In this document: piece after piece, positions 1 through 11,701 of the stretch
Layout: the number at the start of each line of letters is the position of its first letter
How positions within the stretch are numbered: position 1 is the stretch's first letter
From: Liriodendron chinense
Taxonomy: Eukaryota > Streptophyta > Magnoliopsida > Magnoliales > Magnoliaceae
Assembly: GCA_003013855.2 (NCBI GenBank)
Contig: ML058384.1
Location: 16,130,176 to 16,194,175 of the forward strand
Reading direction: 5' to 3'
Length of the DNA stretch: 64,000 nt
Notes under the pieces: generated by a model
What the model was told of the DNA's origin: nothing
Databases searched by the model: none
The model's input: the letters and a program-made list of their open reading frames with translations, nothing else
Made by a program: the position numbers and the translations under genes

Positions 1-360
1 TACTAGAACAAGTTTTCGATGTCCAATACTGCCAACCACGATGTGACTATGGTGGCCACCACCCCGATGCTGTTGGGGTGTGAAAGCGATCGTAACATAC
101 ATAATGCGAAATGCATGAGTCATAAAATCCACGTCATGCACCAAACTTACGCATACTGCGCAATCATGTGGGGCGACCTTGTCTCGCACGAGTCCCCCAA
201 GTATAACAAGCCAACTAGCATATGCTATGGTTATTCATGATCCATAACAGCATACAAATGATGCGTATGGGCATATGAATGAGCATGGTATTCATTATAC
301 TAAGCATGTTATCAGTGTGACATATCAAGCTAAGTATACTATCATGTTACCAGATATATC
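1..360. other. Gene-free flank
   Basis: No coding region, RNA gene or clear repeat boundary is visible here. The sequence is unique-looking with scattered short ATG/CAT-rich words, and the reading frames carry no recognisable domain. Confidence 0.4.
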
Positions 361-539
361 ATGTAATGTTGGCCTTAAAAGGCCTAATATATATACAGAG
401 AGTGGGACCCGGACTGTGGGTCCCATTAAAAATGTAAAGGTCTTCGTGGCATAGCCCACTTGAGACCACATCGGCCCCATACTTGGGCCTGCACATACAA
501 AGTAGGTCGACAAAATAGGTGTACGGCATGGATAAAAAC

Positions 540-990
540 ATACGTATCAAAGGAAGGACCATGGTGGGCCCTGCCCACTGGTCGGATAGCAAACATACAT
601 CACCAGTCTTAGGAAGGTCAGTGGTAGGTATACAAGCACCACCATTTTCTAAGTGAAGCCCATTTGAATCGGGCCCCACACGTCGATCAAGACGGGTGGC
701 ATGGTACACAATACCTCCACTAAGGTGGAACCCAAATATGGGCCCAAACCTTTGGTTGGATAGAAAGTCGAGTGGCCCCAAGAAAGTTTCCAATGGTGGG
801 CATCAATGACCACTATTCCCTGCTGGTGCGGTCCATCTAACATCTGGATTTGCCTCATTGTTGGGGCCGTATCCTAAAATAATATGGAAAGTAAATGGGC
901 AGCATGAATAGAACAGATACATCATGGTGGAGCTAATAGATACATCACGTTGGGACCCATAGGGTGGGCCACCTGCTGGGCAGCGTGGTA
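540..990. repeat. Diverged foldback-MITE fragments
   Basis: This stretch carries words of the window-wide GGGCCCAC foldback family: 'gtggatgg/catggataaaac', 'catggtgggccc', and 'ttccaatggtgggcatcaatgacc' followed by a 'gtggtgcggtcc' block. The copies are partial and run into the tandem array that starts near 790. No coding capacity is seen. Confidence 0.55.
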
Positions 991-2640
991 CCCAGCTAGT
1001 TCTAATAAGTTTTTGAATCAAGCAGATACTTGTGTTTTCTCCTTCATCCATATCCATGTGATCTTATGAACAGGTTGGATGGCAAATAAACATCACTGTA
1101 GAACCTGGAAAGGTTTCAACGCTAGGAAATCATTATCTCCCACTGTTTTCCGTGGCAGGGTCCCCTTGACATTTGGGTATGCTTAAATTTTGGGCTCGGC
1201 CACTTAAAATGAGCTGGAAAGACATATGGACGTAATAGATAAGAAACATACATTCTAGGTGGGCCCAACGAGTGGGGCCCATTGCCAACGCCCAAAGAGG
1301 GCTGCGCTGCTGGGCAGCAGCGTCCCCTGGATGCTGTTTGTCCAGCGGCCACGTCCCTTTTTTTTGTTATGTTCTCATCAAGTGGGGCCCACATAAGTTT
1401 TTTGAATCAAGCTGATATTTTTGCTCTCCCTTCTCCCATGCATGTGTGAACTTATGAACAGGTTGGATCTCAAATAAGCATCATGGTGGGCCATAGGAAG
1501 GTTTCAACGGTAGGGTCACTGTCCCCACTGTTTTCTGTGGTGAGGCCCCCTTGAGACTTGGATCTGACTCATTCTTAAGATCATGCCCTAAAATGATCTC
1601 CCCAAATGGATGGACGGTGAGGATATAGCACATGCATCATGGTGGGACCCACGAGTGGGCCACCAACTTGCCTCACGAGCAAGCGTCCGTGTACGCTAGT
1701 ACGCCCAGCGTCAGAGACGCCTCTGCTTCTTCTTTCCTTTCTTTCTTTCTTTTTTTTTGTTGTGTGGTTTTGATCGAGTGGGGCCCACATAAGGGTGATC
1801 TACTCCGTTCATCAGGTTCCTCGGCTCATGGGGGACCCAATGAGCCCAATATTGGGTATGTAATTCGGTCTAGAAACATTAAGGTGGGCCAAAGATGGTC
1901 CAACACTAGGCACCATCCTCTTCACTATTTCCTGTGGTGCGGTCCGCTTAAGATTTGGATCGGCTTCATATTTGGGCCCTGGCCCTAAAATGATCTGGGA
2001 AAACAGATAGATGGTGTGGATACAACATAAACATCAAGGTGGGTCCCACGAGTGGGGACCCCATTCACGCTGTCCGGTTCTTCCCTGGCGCTGGACCGTC
2101 CCAGCATCTCTGACGCTGAGGACGTCCAGCATCCCGTTCTTCTTCCTTTTTCTTTTCTTTTTTATTATAGATTATATCAAGTGGGGCCCTCTTAGGGATG
2201 ATCCACCCCATTCATCATGTTCCCCAGCTCATTGGGGACCTAACAAGCCCGATATTGGGGAGGTGATTTGGTCCACAAACTTCAAAGTGGGCCAAGGAAG
2301 TTTCAATAGTGGACATCATTATCTCCACTGTTTGCTATGGTGTGGTCCACCTGAGATCTGGATCTTCTTCATTTTTAGCGTCCAGCCCTAAAATGGGCTG
2401 GAGAAACAGATGGACGGCGTGGATCAAATACATGCAGCAAGGTGGGTCCCACGAGTGAGGACCCTGCTCGACGCCCAAAAGGGCTTTAGTCCACGCGCTG
2501 CTGGGCAACAGCGTCCTTTGGACGCTGTCTGTCCAGTGGCGCTCTCTCCTTTTTTTTTAATATAATTATTATTATTATTATTATTATTATCATTATCTAA
2601 GTTGTGGGGCCCATTCATGGATGATCCAATCCATCCATCT
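790..2640. repeat. Tandem array of one foldback-MITE arm, units of about 320-405 bp
   Basis: The landmark 'cactgttttc..gtggtg.ggtcc' recurs near 817, 1141, 1529, 1922 and 2327, giving spacings of about 324, 388, 393 and 405 bp. A second landmark (GTGGG-CCCACGAGTGGGG followed by a T-rich run and GTGGGGCCC) recurs near 1260, 1640, 2040 and 2440. All units have the same orientation and correspond to the right arm of the family seen as complete inverted-repeat elements at 26980 and 44877. The units are diverged, so the array is old. Small ORFs across it are low-complexity shadows. Confidence 0.75.
2563..2596. repeat. ATT trinucleotide microsatellite
   Basis: An uninterrupted run of about ten ATT units ends with a CAT variant. 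It sits at the T-rich centre of the last tandem unit. Confidence 0.85.
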
Positions 2641-2958
2641 GATTGAACACCACCAGATGGGCCCAAAAGAAAAAAAGAAAAATGAAAGAAAATCAAGAAA
2701 ATGGGGTGGTTTATGTCCCCCTTGCACTCACCTTGATGGTTGGATGGTTGGATTGGATCGGGTTGACGATCGGACGATCCGGACGGTGATTGGGATCCTC
2801 CAAGCTTGATCTCCACCCTCAAACTCTCTAATCTCTCTCTTGATCACTCAAATCTCTCTCTTCTCTCAAATCTTTCTCTTTCTCTCTCCTCTCAAATCTC
2901 TTGCAAATTTTTGAAAAATGGGAACGCCTCTTCTCCCCCTACGTATGGACTTGTATTG

Positions 2959-2998
<40 letters not shown>

Positions 2999-3430
2999 GA
3001 AGCATGGGGGGTGATGATGGTGGTGGTGGTTAGCATGGGAGAGGGGTATGGGAGGTAAGGGCCTTGGTTGACTTTGGAGGTGAGAGAGGGATGGGGGGTA
3101 TGGGGTGAGTAGAGTAGGGGTATGGGTGAGAGTAATTTGATTGATTTGACATGTACTTGGGATTTGTGCAAGTGGGGCCCATGCCACACGGGCGTTGCGC
3201 GGCCCACCTCGAAGTATGCAAATGACACAACTTACACACCAGGTATCGCAATGGGGCATGCCGCGCAGGCGTTGGAATCGCAGCGCCTACGTGGTCGCTG
3301 GGGTATAGGTCTTGGGTCGATACGGTACTAAAACAGGGTCGCGATCAAGGCTCGCTAATCTGGTCCATCCGGGACGTACTGGCACAAAAAATTAAGCGTA
3401 CGGAGGGCAAATAAGGGTAAGGGTCTTACA
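2641..3430. other. Gene-free region with CT-rich stretch; possible minus-strand LTR start at its right end
   Basis: It holds a pyrimidine-rich block (2820-2900) that resembles a plant 5' leader, a GA microsatellite and GC-rich sequence from 3165 to 3420. The last bases read on the minus strand as TGTAAGACCCTTACCC, which resembles the start of many plant gypsy LTRs, so an LTR remnant ending at 3430 is possible. No partner LTR or primer-binding site was found. No gene was recognised. Confidence 0.3.
2961..2995. repeat. GA dinucleotide microsatellite
   Basis: About 17 uninterrupted GA units, followed by a purine-rich stretch with repeated GGGGTATGGG words to about 3130. Confidence 0.9.
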
Positions 3431-3609
3431 TTACGGCACACCAAGCATCACTTTTACCTGTTTCTTCTTCCTTAATACAGCAGGGCCACTTGAGTCTTCG
3501 ATCTACATCTTCATTAAGGTCAACCGATAATAGACTCACTGACCTAAGTGATTGAGAAACAAGGTGCACTAGTATGCCACAGAAAAGTGCACTAACAGAA
3601 CTGCGTGCC

Positions 3610-4529
3610 GTGGTTAAACCTTGGCCGTTTCGACGATGAGCGATTGATTTAATCGGGATGATCCAACTAGTGTCTTCAAAACTGTATACCTATATCATCG
3701 TAGCCACTGACTATTTCACAAAATGGGTCGAGGCCAAACCGATAAAAGGGGTTGGCCATAGAGAAATCATTAATTTCATTGAAACTCACATAATTCATTG
3801 ATTCGGCATCCCAGAGTCCATCATAATGGATCGCGGTGTAGCTTTCTCGTCCAAAGAAGTCAAAGTTATGGCTGAATGATACAAGTTCAAAATCATCCAT
3901 TCTACTCCATATTATGCACAAGCAAATAGACAAGCCGAAGCCAGTAATAAAGTGATCAAGAACATCTAAGGAAGATGATCGATGAAAATTTCAGAAATTG
4001 GAATGAAAAGTTATCTGAGGCATTATGGGCTTACCGAAATTCACCTCGTACAAGTACTGGAATGAACCATTTTGCTTTAACATATGGGCATAATGCAATG
4101 TTGCCCATGGAAATTAATGTCCCATCTTTGAGAGCGGCTCATCAAGCTGGTTTGACTCCTGACGAGTTCACCGAAGCGATGTTTGTTAAACTTGAAGAAT
4201 TAGATGAGGTCCAATTAAAAGTCTTTGATTCTCTTTTAGCCAATAAAGCTAAAGTTGCCCGGGCATACAATAAGAAAGTAAAAGAAAAGGTTTTTGGACC
4301 GGGCGATAAAGTTTGGAAGACAGTTTTACCTCTTGGTCATAAGAATAGGGCTTTAGGCAAATGGTTGCCCACATGGGAAGGCCCATACACCATGGTACAA
4401 GTCTTAAAAGGAGGAGCTTATCGGCTAAAAGATAAAGATGGAAGAGTGGCAAAAGCTCCAATTAACGGTCAGTTCTTGAAAATCCATTATCTTTCCTTGT
4501 GGGAAGTAGTATATAGACCAAATTTCTAA
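3610..4529 (+). pseudogene. Ty3/gypsy integrase fragment, broken by stops
   Basis: The translation contains the integrase core words 'KPWPF..AIDLIG', 'VATDYFTKWVEAKP', 'GIPESIIMDRG' and 'HSTPYYAQANRQAEASNK', followed by 'WNEKLSEALWAYRNSPRTST' and a C-terminal module ending 'NGQFLKIHY'. In-frame stops interrupt it after 'ETHIIH', 'KVMAE' and 'NKVIKNI'. The longest open piece is 3975-4529. Integrase joins element cDNA to host DNA; this copy cannot encode an intact enzyme. Reverse transcriptase and RNase H are absent upstream, so the element is truncated on its left side. The remnant reads toward the antisense ORFs at 4991-8450. Confidence 0.85.
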
Positions 4530-4990
4530 TAAAAGGAATAAAGTTCTTTTAAAGCCAAAAGGAAGTTTTTTTTGCATGCATGTAAAGATGATAAACGGCT
4601 CGTCGGCCGAATTAATGATTGACCTTTTGGTTACAAGTTGAAATGCAAGCTATCTGTAAAAAAAGATTGGCTTTGAATCTTTCAAACTTCTCCAAAGCTT
4701 GGATTCTTTTTCCTTTTGCCCTCTCCCTTTTAGTTTGTCATTTCTTTCTATCAGCTATCTTCGAAGATAATTTATTTAGGAGATCATCTTGCTCAAAAAG
4801 TCTGTTTTCGGCTTCTGTTTTCTGAATAGAACTGTTTTTTAGCCAATTTTGATATAGCATGATTTGGGATTGAAAGAAGGTTTTCAGGCCATCTGGATCA
4901 GTGGTATCGCGGCCTGGATAGAGACGATTAATCTCCTTTATATCCTTCTCTAGTTTTCTTTGCTGTATTCAAAGTGAACAGGAGAATCGC

Positions 4991-5341
4991 CTAATCAAAA
5001 TTATTCTCCCGAGTCCAAAAGAGACATTCATTCCAAGTCTTATCACGATCGGTGCCCAATTGAACTAATCTTTCTTGAATTTTGTTTCTTTCTTTTAGAA
5101 GACGAGCGTATTTTTCAAACTTGGAACTCATCACGAAGAAAGCATTGCCGAATTCTTCCAATTTCATGATGACAGCCAGAGTCGCCTTCAAAATTGGATC
5201 ATCTTTCGTATATTTTGAAGCATCTCAGACAAATGGATATACGTCAGAAAGCATGGAAGCATCGCAAAAGTAAGATATGCCATTTGAAATGATGTTATTC
5301 AGAAGTTCGAAAGAACAATCACGGAAAAATTGGGCCGTCAT
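4991..5341 (-). pseudogene. Antisense ORF with charged helical C-terminus, one stop
   Basis: An ATG at 5341 opens a 117-codon frame, interrupted by one in-frame stop near 5223 and ending with TAG at 4991. The C-terminal part has a charged helical pattern ('KFEKYARLLKERNKIQERL'), suggesting a coiled coil. It lies 460 bp beyond the integrase end, on the opposite strand. It could be a separate antisense ORF of the Tat-like element or a duplicated tail of the coiled-coil protein encoded at 6979-8450. I do not recognise a named domain. Confidence 0.5.
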
Positions 5342-5915
5342 GATAAGATTTCTTTGAAGAATATGAAGACAGATGAGGCATAACCTCCTTTATAAAGGCG
5401 CCCTCATAGTTATTGCGTTGGTTCAAATTTCAAAAATGAGAAACATGCAGGTGTTTCGGTAACTTTTCCTTATTAATTGGTACGTCGGTCACAATCCTCT
5501 AGTAAATTCATTATTTGTAATGATTAAGGTATCATCATCATGTGTTAATTAACTCCGAAGGATGAAATTGAAATCCCTCCTTAAAATTGTCTATATGATA
5601 TATCTTTGGCTGATCTCGAGGTTGTAAGACCTTGTTTAAACCAGCCACGGGTTTCCAAAAAGTAGAGGTATATCGATACTCTTGGCTGAGCTAAGTCATG
5701 AAAACATAAACCAGTATCATATTCTTCCTAGAACTAACATCATAGTCAATAATGTTCACACCGATTTGGAAATCCCTATGTGTCGAAATGAAAATATAGA
5801 TATTTAAAAGGAAAATTCATTGATAGTTGAGCCCCTCAGGCAAATACAGCAACAATAAAAAAAGGAAAAAGTTGACAACAAAGATTAAAAAGGCTCGGCT
5901 GGTTAGCTGGTATCC

Positions 5916-6617
5916 TTAAGCATGAACTTGTTTGATGCTATCAAACTCTTGCTGGGCACAGGTCTTGACTGCTTCAGCATCCCTCATCTTGGCGGTCCAC
6001 AGGCGCCCATTGTCCATTGCCCTATTGAGAAATTGAAAAACTTCTTGGACGTGATTACCGATATCACGAACTTGAGCTTCCGCCTCCTTTCGGCGAGCCT
6101 GACTATGCTGGACGCGGGGTTGAAAAACTACAACTTGGGATTGGACGAAGGCTAAAGTTTCTTCTATAAGAGACCCATCCCGAGGGTGAAAAACATCTTC
6201 GCTTTCACGAATGCCAACCTCTAAGTCCAATTTTTGGACTTGGAAAAGCTTCAGAAGGGTTTTATCATAGTGATATTGATGAAACCAGCGAAGACGATTG
6301 CCCCATGCTACCTCTAGTGAATCATAGAGATTGGGCAATGTTTCACGCATGGAAATATACACATTTAGAATGCCTTTAGCGTGCTAAACATCAAATTTGG
6401 CCCCAAAGAAATTGCTCCCGAGGTTGTGAAGTTTCCTGAGTAGTTGCAAGATGTTTTCGAAGTCTTCATCCTTCTCAGGAACAATCACGGCTTGGCGAAT
6501 AACGAAATTCGTATCAAACAGAAGAGATGATTGGTTGAAATCGGATTTTTCTTCCGAAAGAATGTCTTTTAGGTAAGCCTTGGCTTGAGAAAGGGAAGGG
6601 TTGCTTGATGAGGCCAT
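5916..6617 (-). pseudogene. Antisense 233-codon ORF with one amber stop, unknown function
   Basis: One frame runs from ATG at 6617 (MASSSNPSLSQAKAYL) to TAA at 5916, with a single internal TAG at 6384. The second half is strongly charged with helical spacing ('QARRKEAEAQVRDIGNHVQEV'), typical of a coiled coil. The N-terminal MASSS resembles the start of the PMD protein at 23580, but the rest does not. It lies between the integrase relic and the PMD gene tail, all antisense to integrase. Probably an auxiliary protein of the Tat-like element; its role is unknown. Confidence 0.55.
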
Positions 6618-6978
6618 TGATGCAAATTAAAAGAAGGTATAAGGATATGTGATCATGGAGGAGATTACTCTTTTATAAGCAATTGGTGAATAGACGTGAA
6701 AGGTAACGAATCGTGGTGGTTATTTAACCGTCAGCGTCGTTCCGCCTCCCGAGGAAAATGGACCAACTTCTCATTAATGGCGTCCATTCCGGAACATGCA
6801 TGTTAATGTGTATCATAATAAAAGATCATTCAAGAAAAAGAATAAAAGAGTATTTAGATATATCTGGCCGATTATTTTACATTCAGAATTTAAAAGATGA
6901 AAATTGGCTAAGTACATCTTTGACTTTCTATTGCCTTTCTTTCTTTTGTTGAAGAACTCGGCCTTGTCTTAGAGTTAA

Positions 6979-8450
6979 CTATCTAGTTTCATTGACCAAC
7001 CAAGCTTGAATTTGTGCAGGTTTAGTTAAGAGGCTTATGCTCTTCTTCTTCTTCTCATCATACTTGCTTCTCTTTTCTTCTCGGTGTCTCTTAAGATTCT
7101 CTAAATGCGCTTCTACTGTGGATATCTCGGCATCCAAAGTCTTCACTCCTAAAGTGTGACACTCAAGCTCTTCTCGTTCAGCCAAAAGTTGATCTCTAAG
7201 CAGACTTGCTTCAAGCATTTGCGAATGAGCATTGGCTTGGGCAACCTTGAGTTTTTTTATGCTGGAACCAAGCTCATGAGCTTCTTGAAAATGATCCAGA
7301 AATTCTCAAAGTATTGACAGATGCGAGGCGAGACTACTGTCAGATCGTGAGTATATTTGATATCAGTCGATGAGACTGATCATCAAATTGATCGATTCAT
7401 CTGAAGGGTCAACCTAAAAGCTCGTATGTATCAATGCTTCAATCTCCTCTTTGATATGTTGAATTTCTGTCGAAAGAGCTAAAGACTCTGGGACAATAAT
7501 CTCATCATCCAAAGCTTGCTTTAAAGAATTCAAGATTTCATCAATCGATGAAAATTCTATCTCTAAATCCAAAGGTTTAACTGAAATGCTTTCGGGAGTA
7601 GAAGGCAAACAAGAAGGGTTAGATGGTAGAGTAGTTGCAGTATGAAGATGAAGTGAGGTCTAGGAAGACCGAAGTTGTTCGCCAACATTTGCCATCGAAT
7701 CAATAGGGAGTTTAGATTGACCAGGAGATAAATCAATCGTTGGAACACTCACAGGATGCTCGGCAGCTAGTTCCTGAATTGGAAGTTGAATTTGTGTATC
7801 AATGTCTCTGACCGATACGACTAGACTGTTGTCTGGTATAGAAGATAGAAGAAGGGACGGCTTTGCCGAAGGCAAAGGATTATCAAGGACTGAGGCTAAA
7901 AGATCGGAACCAGTCTGTCCTTCAATTCCTTGAAGCTCTTCAATGAAAACTATCCTTTGAGGAGAGTTATCTGATCCTCCAGTTAATCTCAACCGCCTCC
8001 TAGTGCTTTTCCCGGGAGGAGAAGAGAGAATGGCTATAGGAAATCATAGATAGAGATTCTGTATGAGTAGTTGCTGGGGGGAGATCTTTCATGAAAGTCA
8101 TCCCATAGGGTCATCATCACTATCATTAATACCCAAATTATTATTGTCAATGGGATTGCTTCATTGCGATCGGTCCCACTCTCAGGATTAGTGATAATAT
8201 CTGGAATTCTGGCAGCATCGGCCACAATAGGTGGAGGGTCATTCTGGTCATCTGGAATTGTTGGTTCCAGTGCGATCGTTGAATCGTCTTGGATATGCAT
8301 ACCCTCAGGCGAGTTGCTTCTGAACCCCCTTCGGCCGATAAAATCTAATCACCTGTGGCCTCTACTTTTTCCACCGTGGCTGATCTATTCAGAATCTGAC
8401 TCTCTACTTGAACTTCAGAGGAATGACATATGGAAACATTGGTAGACGTT
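6979..8450 (-). pseudogene. C-terminal part of the plant mobile domain gene, coiled coil
   Basis: Minus-strand coding pieces at about 8300-8034, 7992-7660, 7608-7414 and 7218-6979 are Ser/Pro/Asp-rich and acidic, then end in a clear coiled coil ('LLAEREELECHTLGVKTLD', 'EAHLENLKRHREEKRSK'). The last ORF stops at 6979. Plant mobile domain proteins in plant elements often end in such a tail. The N-terminal half lies at 21845-23580 on the same strand; the intervening DNA is explained by insertions (Sirevirus 8574-18588, LTR-like insert, hAT). Frameshifts and stops make it non-functional. Possible introns could not be resolved by eye. Confidence 0.55.
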
Positions 8451-8573
8451 ACCTCTCGAAGAACTACATGAATAAAAAGAGAGGGGATGAAGGATCAGCT
8501 TATGAATACAACAAAAAAAATAAAAAGAGGAAGAAAATAAACCACCTAAATTAGAGCGAACGGCCGTTGTCAA

Positions 8574-10201
8574 TGAAAAAGGATGGAGCTATAAATGTCC
8601 TAGAGGGGGTGAATAAGATCTCAATTCAATTCTGTTTCTTACAATCTTAAAATAAATCAGAGCATCAATCACAAGACTAGCAATAATAAATATGTAATTA
8701 ACCAATCTGAAATCAAATAAGCAAATAAAGATCAATATGAAAATCTTGGATTAAATCGTAGGACAATCTTATATCACTTAGAAATCTAAGTAGGATAACA
8801 TTATGTCACGATTTAAGGTTTCATAAACAATAAAGCACATAAAAAGATAAACAATAAAACAATCACCACGACACAAAGAGTTATAGTGGTTCGATGCTAA
8901 AAACAACTTGCACCTACTCCACTCCCAAAATTACTTCTCCTTGTAATTTTAGTTTTTCACTATATAAAAGTTTTCACATGTTCACATTTGAAACCTGATA
9001 CAGATATTGTGATTTTTACAAGCTTATCACAACTAAACCTCAAGTGATTTTCACAGGCTAATCACTAACTTTAAGTGATTTTCACAAGCTAATCACTAAC
9101 AACCTGATTTGAGATTTTTACGGGCTATCTCAAATAAAAGCCAAAAGTATGGAAAGATATTACTGTTCTTCTTGTAGAAGATGATGAAGCTTAGCAGAGA
9201 TGAAGCTTCAATGGTGCAGCGATCCAATCTTTGAAGAAGATAAACCAATATAGCTCGAATAAAATGGATTTAGGAATTTCTAAAAAAAGTTTTTCTAAAA
9301 GCTGCAATTTCAATTCTCTTATCTTTAGTATGAGAATGATCTTCTCTTTACACAATCAAATTAAATGAGAAAAGAATTGAGATAGCTATAAAATAAAATA
9401 GAAATTAAGAACAAATAGCTAGACTATAATGGAGGGCTTATTCACTAGAGAGAGTATTTTCGTGCTTTTTCTTGATAAACATAGAGAGAAGAAAGCCCTA
9501 TTTATAGTAAAAAAAAAGTTAGGTCTTCAGTTAACTTAAGTTTGCCTTCGACTAACCTAATATTCAATTATTTTATCCCAACGGCTATCAGATTTCACAG
9601 GATAAGAATTTGTTAAAACTTCGGCTAACCCAAGTGTCAGTTCGGCTAGCCCTAGTGAGCTTCGGCAGACTTGAAACAGGGTCGAGCTAACCCGAGTTCC
9701 GAGTCTCAAAAATATTTTTGAATCTAAAAACTTGACCGAAGTTTCTTTGGTTGACCGAAGCCTGTTCGGCTGGCCGAACACAAGGTCGGGTTGGTCAAAC
9801 ATCTCCAAATTTCACAATTTAGCTTGCTGGAAACTTGACCGAAGTTCCCAAGTTGGACGAAGATTCTTGGGTTGACCAAATACAAGGTTAGGCCAGCCGG
9901 ATTTCCTTGAAATATGATTTTAAAATATATTAGAGTGATTAACTTAAAAGTCATATGAAATCACCTAACCTAGGGTCATCCCTATGGTCAATATTACCTT
10001 GGCATATATGGTTTATCTTCAAAGCTTTGCCGTAACTTGTTATAGAGTCGATAATCTTTATCTTGATGTGTTTGTTGAGGTTGATTCTTGTCTTCTCAAA
10101 GAACTTGGCTTCCTCACACAAACTTATGTATTAAACTATTGTCTACGAAATATGACAACTATACTGTGCTTAGCACTCACATTTTGTGCTTAGCACTTAC
10201 A
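8574..10201 (-). repeat. 3' LTR of Sirevirus 1
   Basis: It starts TGAAAAAGGATGG and ends GCACTTACA on the plus strand, so the sense copy starts TGTAAGTGC and ends CA. It is colinear with 16909-18588. It holds a TATA box (sense TATAAATA, 9500-9507) and, just upstream in the sense direction (9530-9900), a cluster of TTCGG/CCGAA words including TTCGGCTGGCCGAA at 9765-9778. Near its sense 3' end is the TGTCCTAGAGGGGG block shared with Sirevirus 2, plus a TATAGTGGTTCG block at 8890. Confidence 0.85.
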
Positions 10202-10436
10202 ATCTCTCCCTTTGTCAATTTCGTGACAAAACACAACATATTATTACAAGCAACTCTCAACATTCATAAAAAGAATAAAATAAAACTTGTCTTGTATGCT
10301 CCCCCTGGAAGTATGCTGCTCCCCCTTCACATTCTGCAAAATTTTGCACAACATAAACATAGCATAACATAAACATATTCAAAGAAAAATATGCATAATA
10401 TTTCTCCCCCCTTTTGTCACAAGTTGACAAAGGAAG
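10202..10436 (-). other. Polypurine tract and a second tract-like sequence
   Basis: On the sense strand AAAGGGAGAGAT (10202-10213) abuts the 3' LTR and is the expected plus-strand priming tract. A second purine run, AAAAGGGGGGAGAAAT, lies about 200 bp further inside (around 10401-10417) and is likewise next to a TTGACAAA-like word. Sirevirus 2 has the same pair. Confidence 0.65.
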
Positions 10437-10547
10437 AAAAGCAAATATAAGGAGTCCAGTAACATAGTAGCATACTAAACTAGAGTCTAACATACTGAGT
10501 CTAAAGTATTCATAAACATTCATTACAAACCAAATATAAATAGTAAA

Positions 10548-11701
10548 TCATTCTGACCCAGATGAGGAGGAAGGTAATGGCATCTCAGGATCAATATGTT
10601 TTAAACTCTTGCTCATACGATAAAAATATTTTTTCATGTATTTCATACTAAGCTTTTGAGTGGCAATAAGAGATTCCTGAGAGACATGTAAAAAATCCAT
10701 CCTCTATTCTAGGGCAAAAATACAAGAGTTATAATCAGGATTGTAATCAGGATCATCTTCATTTTTAGCTTCAACTTCAACCTCATCAAATAAGTCATCC
10801 ATATTCACATCACCTTTAGCGCCTTCTTCATCATGCTCATGCTCTTGAGAAGCATCACGTTGTTCCGGTAGAGGCTCCAAAGTCATCATATTCAAATTAG
10901 AATTATTGAAAGGAAGTTCGGACGCCGGTGCCTCACCGGTTAGAATTTGAACACGCATATCAAGGGCAAGAGTAGTAATAAGATAACCAAAGAGCAAATT
11001 ACCATGCTTAGGCTGCATGTGATAGTGAATAATATAGGCATAGATGAGCATAGGAAGACAAATACATATTCCAGTAGCAATAGCATGCAAAACACATAAC
11101 ATGAAGGGAGTAAGATCTGTTTGTTTCAGCTCTAGGATAAACATTGGAAGTGAAGATACGATAAAGAACTCGAAACTTAGAAAATAATTTTCTAAGAGGA
11201 AGAGCATTACCCGCTCTCCAATCCACATTAAATCCATACAATACTCAGGTAACAATGTTTTTCTTAGATTGAGAAATCTTTTCAAATAACGGAGGAATTG
11301 GGATTCCATCCTCTGCCAGGTTGATTTCCATTAATGATGCAATGGTATAGGGTGTGATTGTCACCTGTTTTCTCAACAAATTTTATCTTAAAAAAGATAT
11401 CATTACTTAGAGAGAATTTCGAGATGGAGGAATACATGCCTTGGACTATTGATTGGTATGCATTTCCTCCCCATTGGAGAATTGTTTCCCAACCAACTTT
11501 GGAAAGAAGATCATGCAACTTATATTTAGTAATGTGATTGAAATTAACAAATCGTTCGACTATAATATCTCTAGAACGGAAATCACGGACATAGTCGGGA
11601 TCATCTTCCGGTGGTGGAATTGTCCGAATCTCTCTTGGAATGGAAGGAGAGGAAGAACCAGGATATGATTTACTAACGGCTCGTTTAGGACTACGTTCCA
11701 T
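10548..11701 (-). pseudogene. Sirevirus 1 auxiliary ORF (putative plant transposon protein-like), frameshifted
   Basis: ATG at 11701 opens 140 codons with the words 'SRDIIVERFVNF' and 'LLSKVGWETILQWGG'. A frameshift near 11290 leads into a second frame (11309 to 10548) with 'LPMLIYAYIIHYHM', an acidic stretch, an amber stop at 10704 and an end at 10548. The architecture matches the ORF at 33485-34663: basic Ser/Pro N-terminus, central globular domain, charged C-terminus. From memory, the central domain resembles the Pfam 'putative plant transposon protein' family. Its place, between pol and the 3' LTR on the sense strand, is where env-like ORFs sit in Sireviruses, but I see no convincing signal peptide. 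Confidence 0.65.

Noticed and set aside
2806..3259. Several 70-120 codon frames around the GA repeat
   Set aside because: Low-complexity Ser/Leu, Arg/Glu or His/Pro translations of CT/GA microsatellite sequence on both strands.
8890..9130. Tandem 'gattttcacaggctaatcact' units as a functional RNA or origin
   Set aside because: They are ordinary short LTR-internal repeats present in both LTRs of Sirevirus 1 (also 17400-17540).
10704..11701. Envelope glycoprotein encoded downstream of pol
   Set aside because: The position fits env-like ORFs, but no signal peptide, cleavage site or membrane anchor is convincing, and the text matches a plant transposon domain instead.
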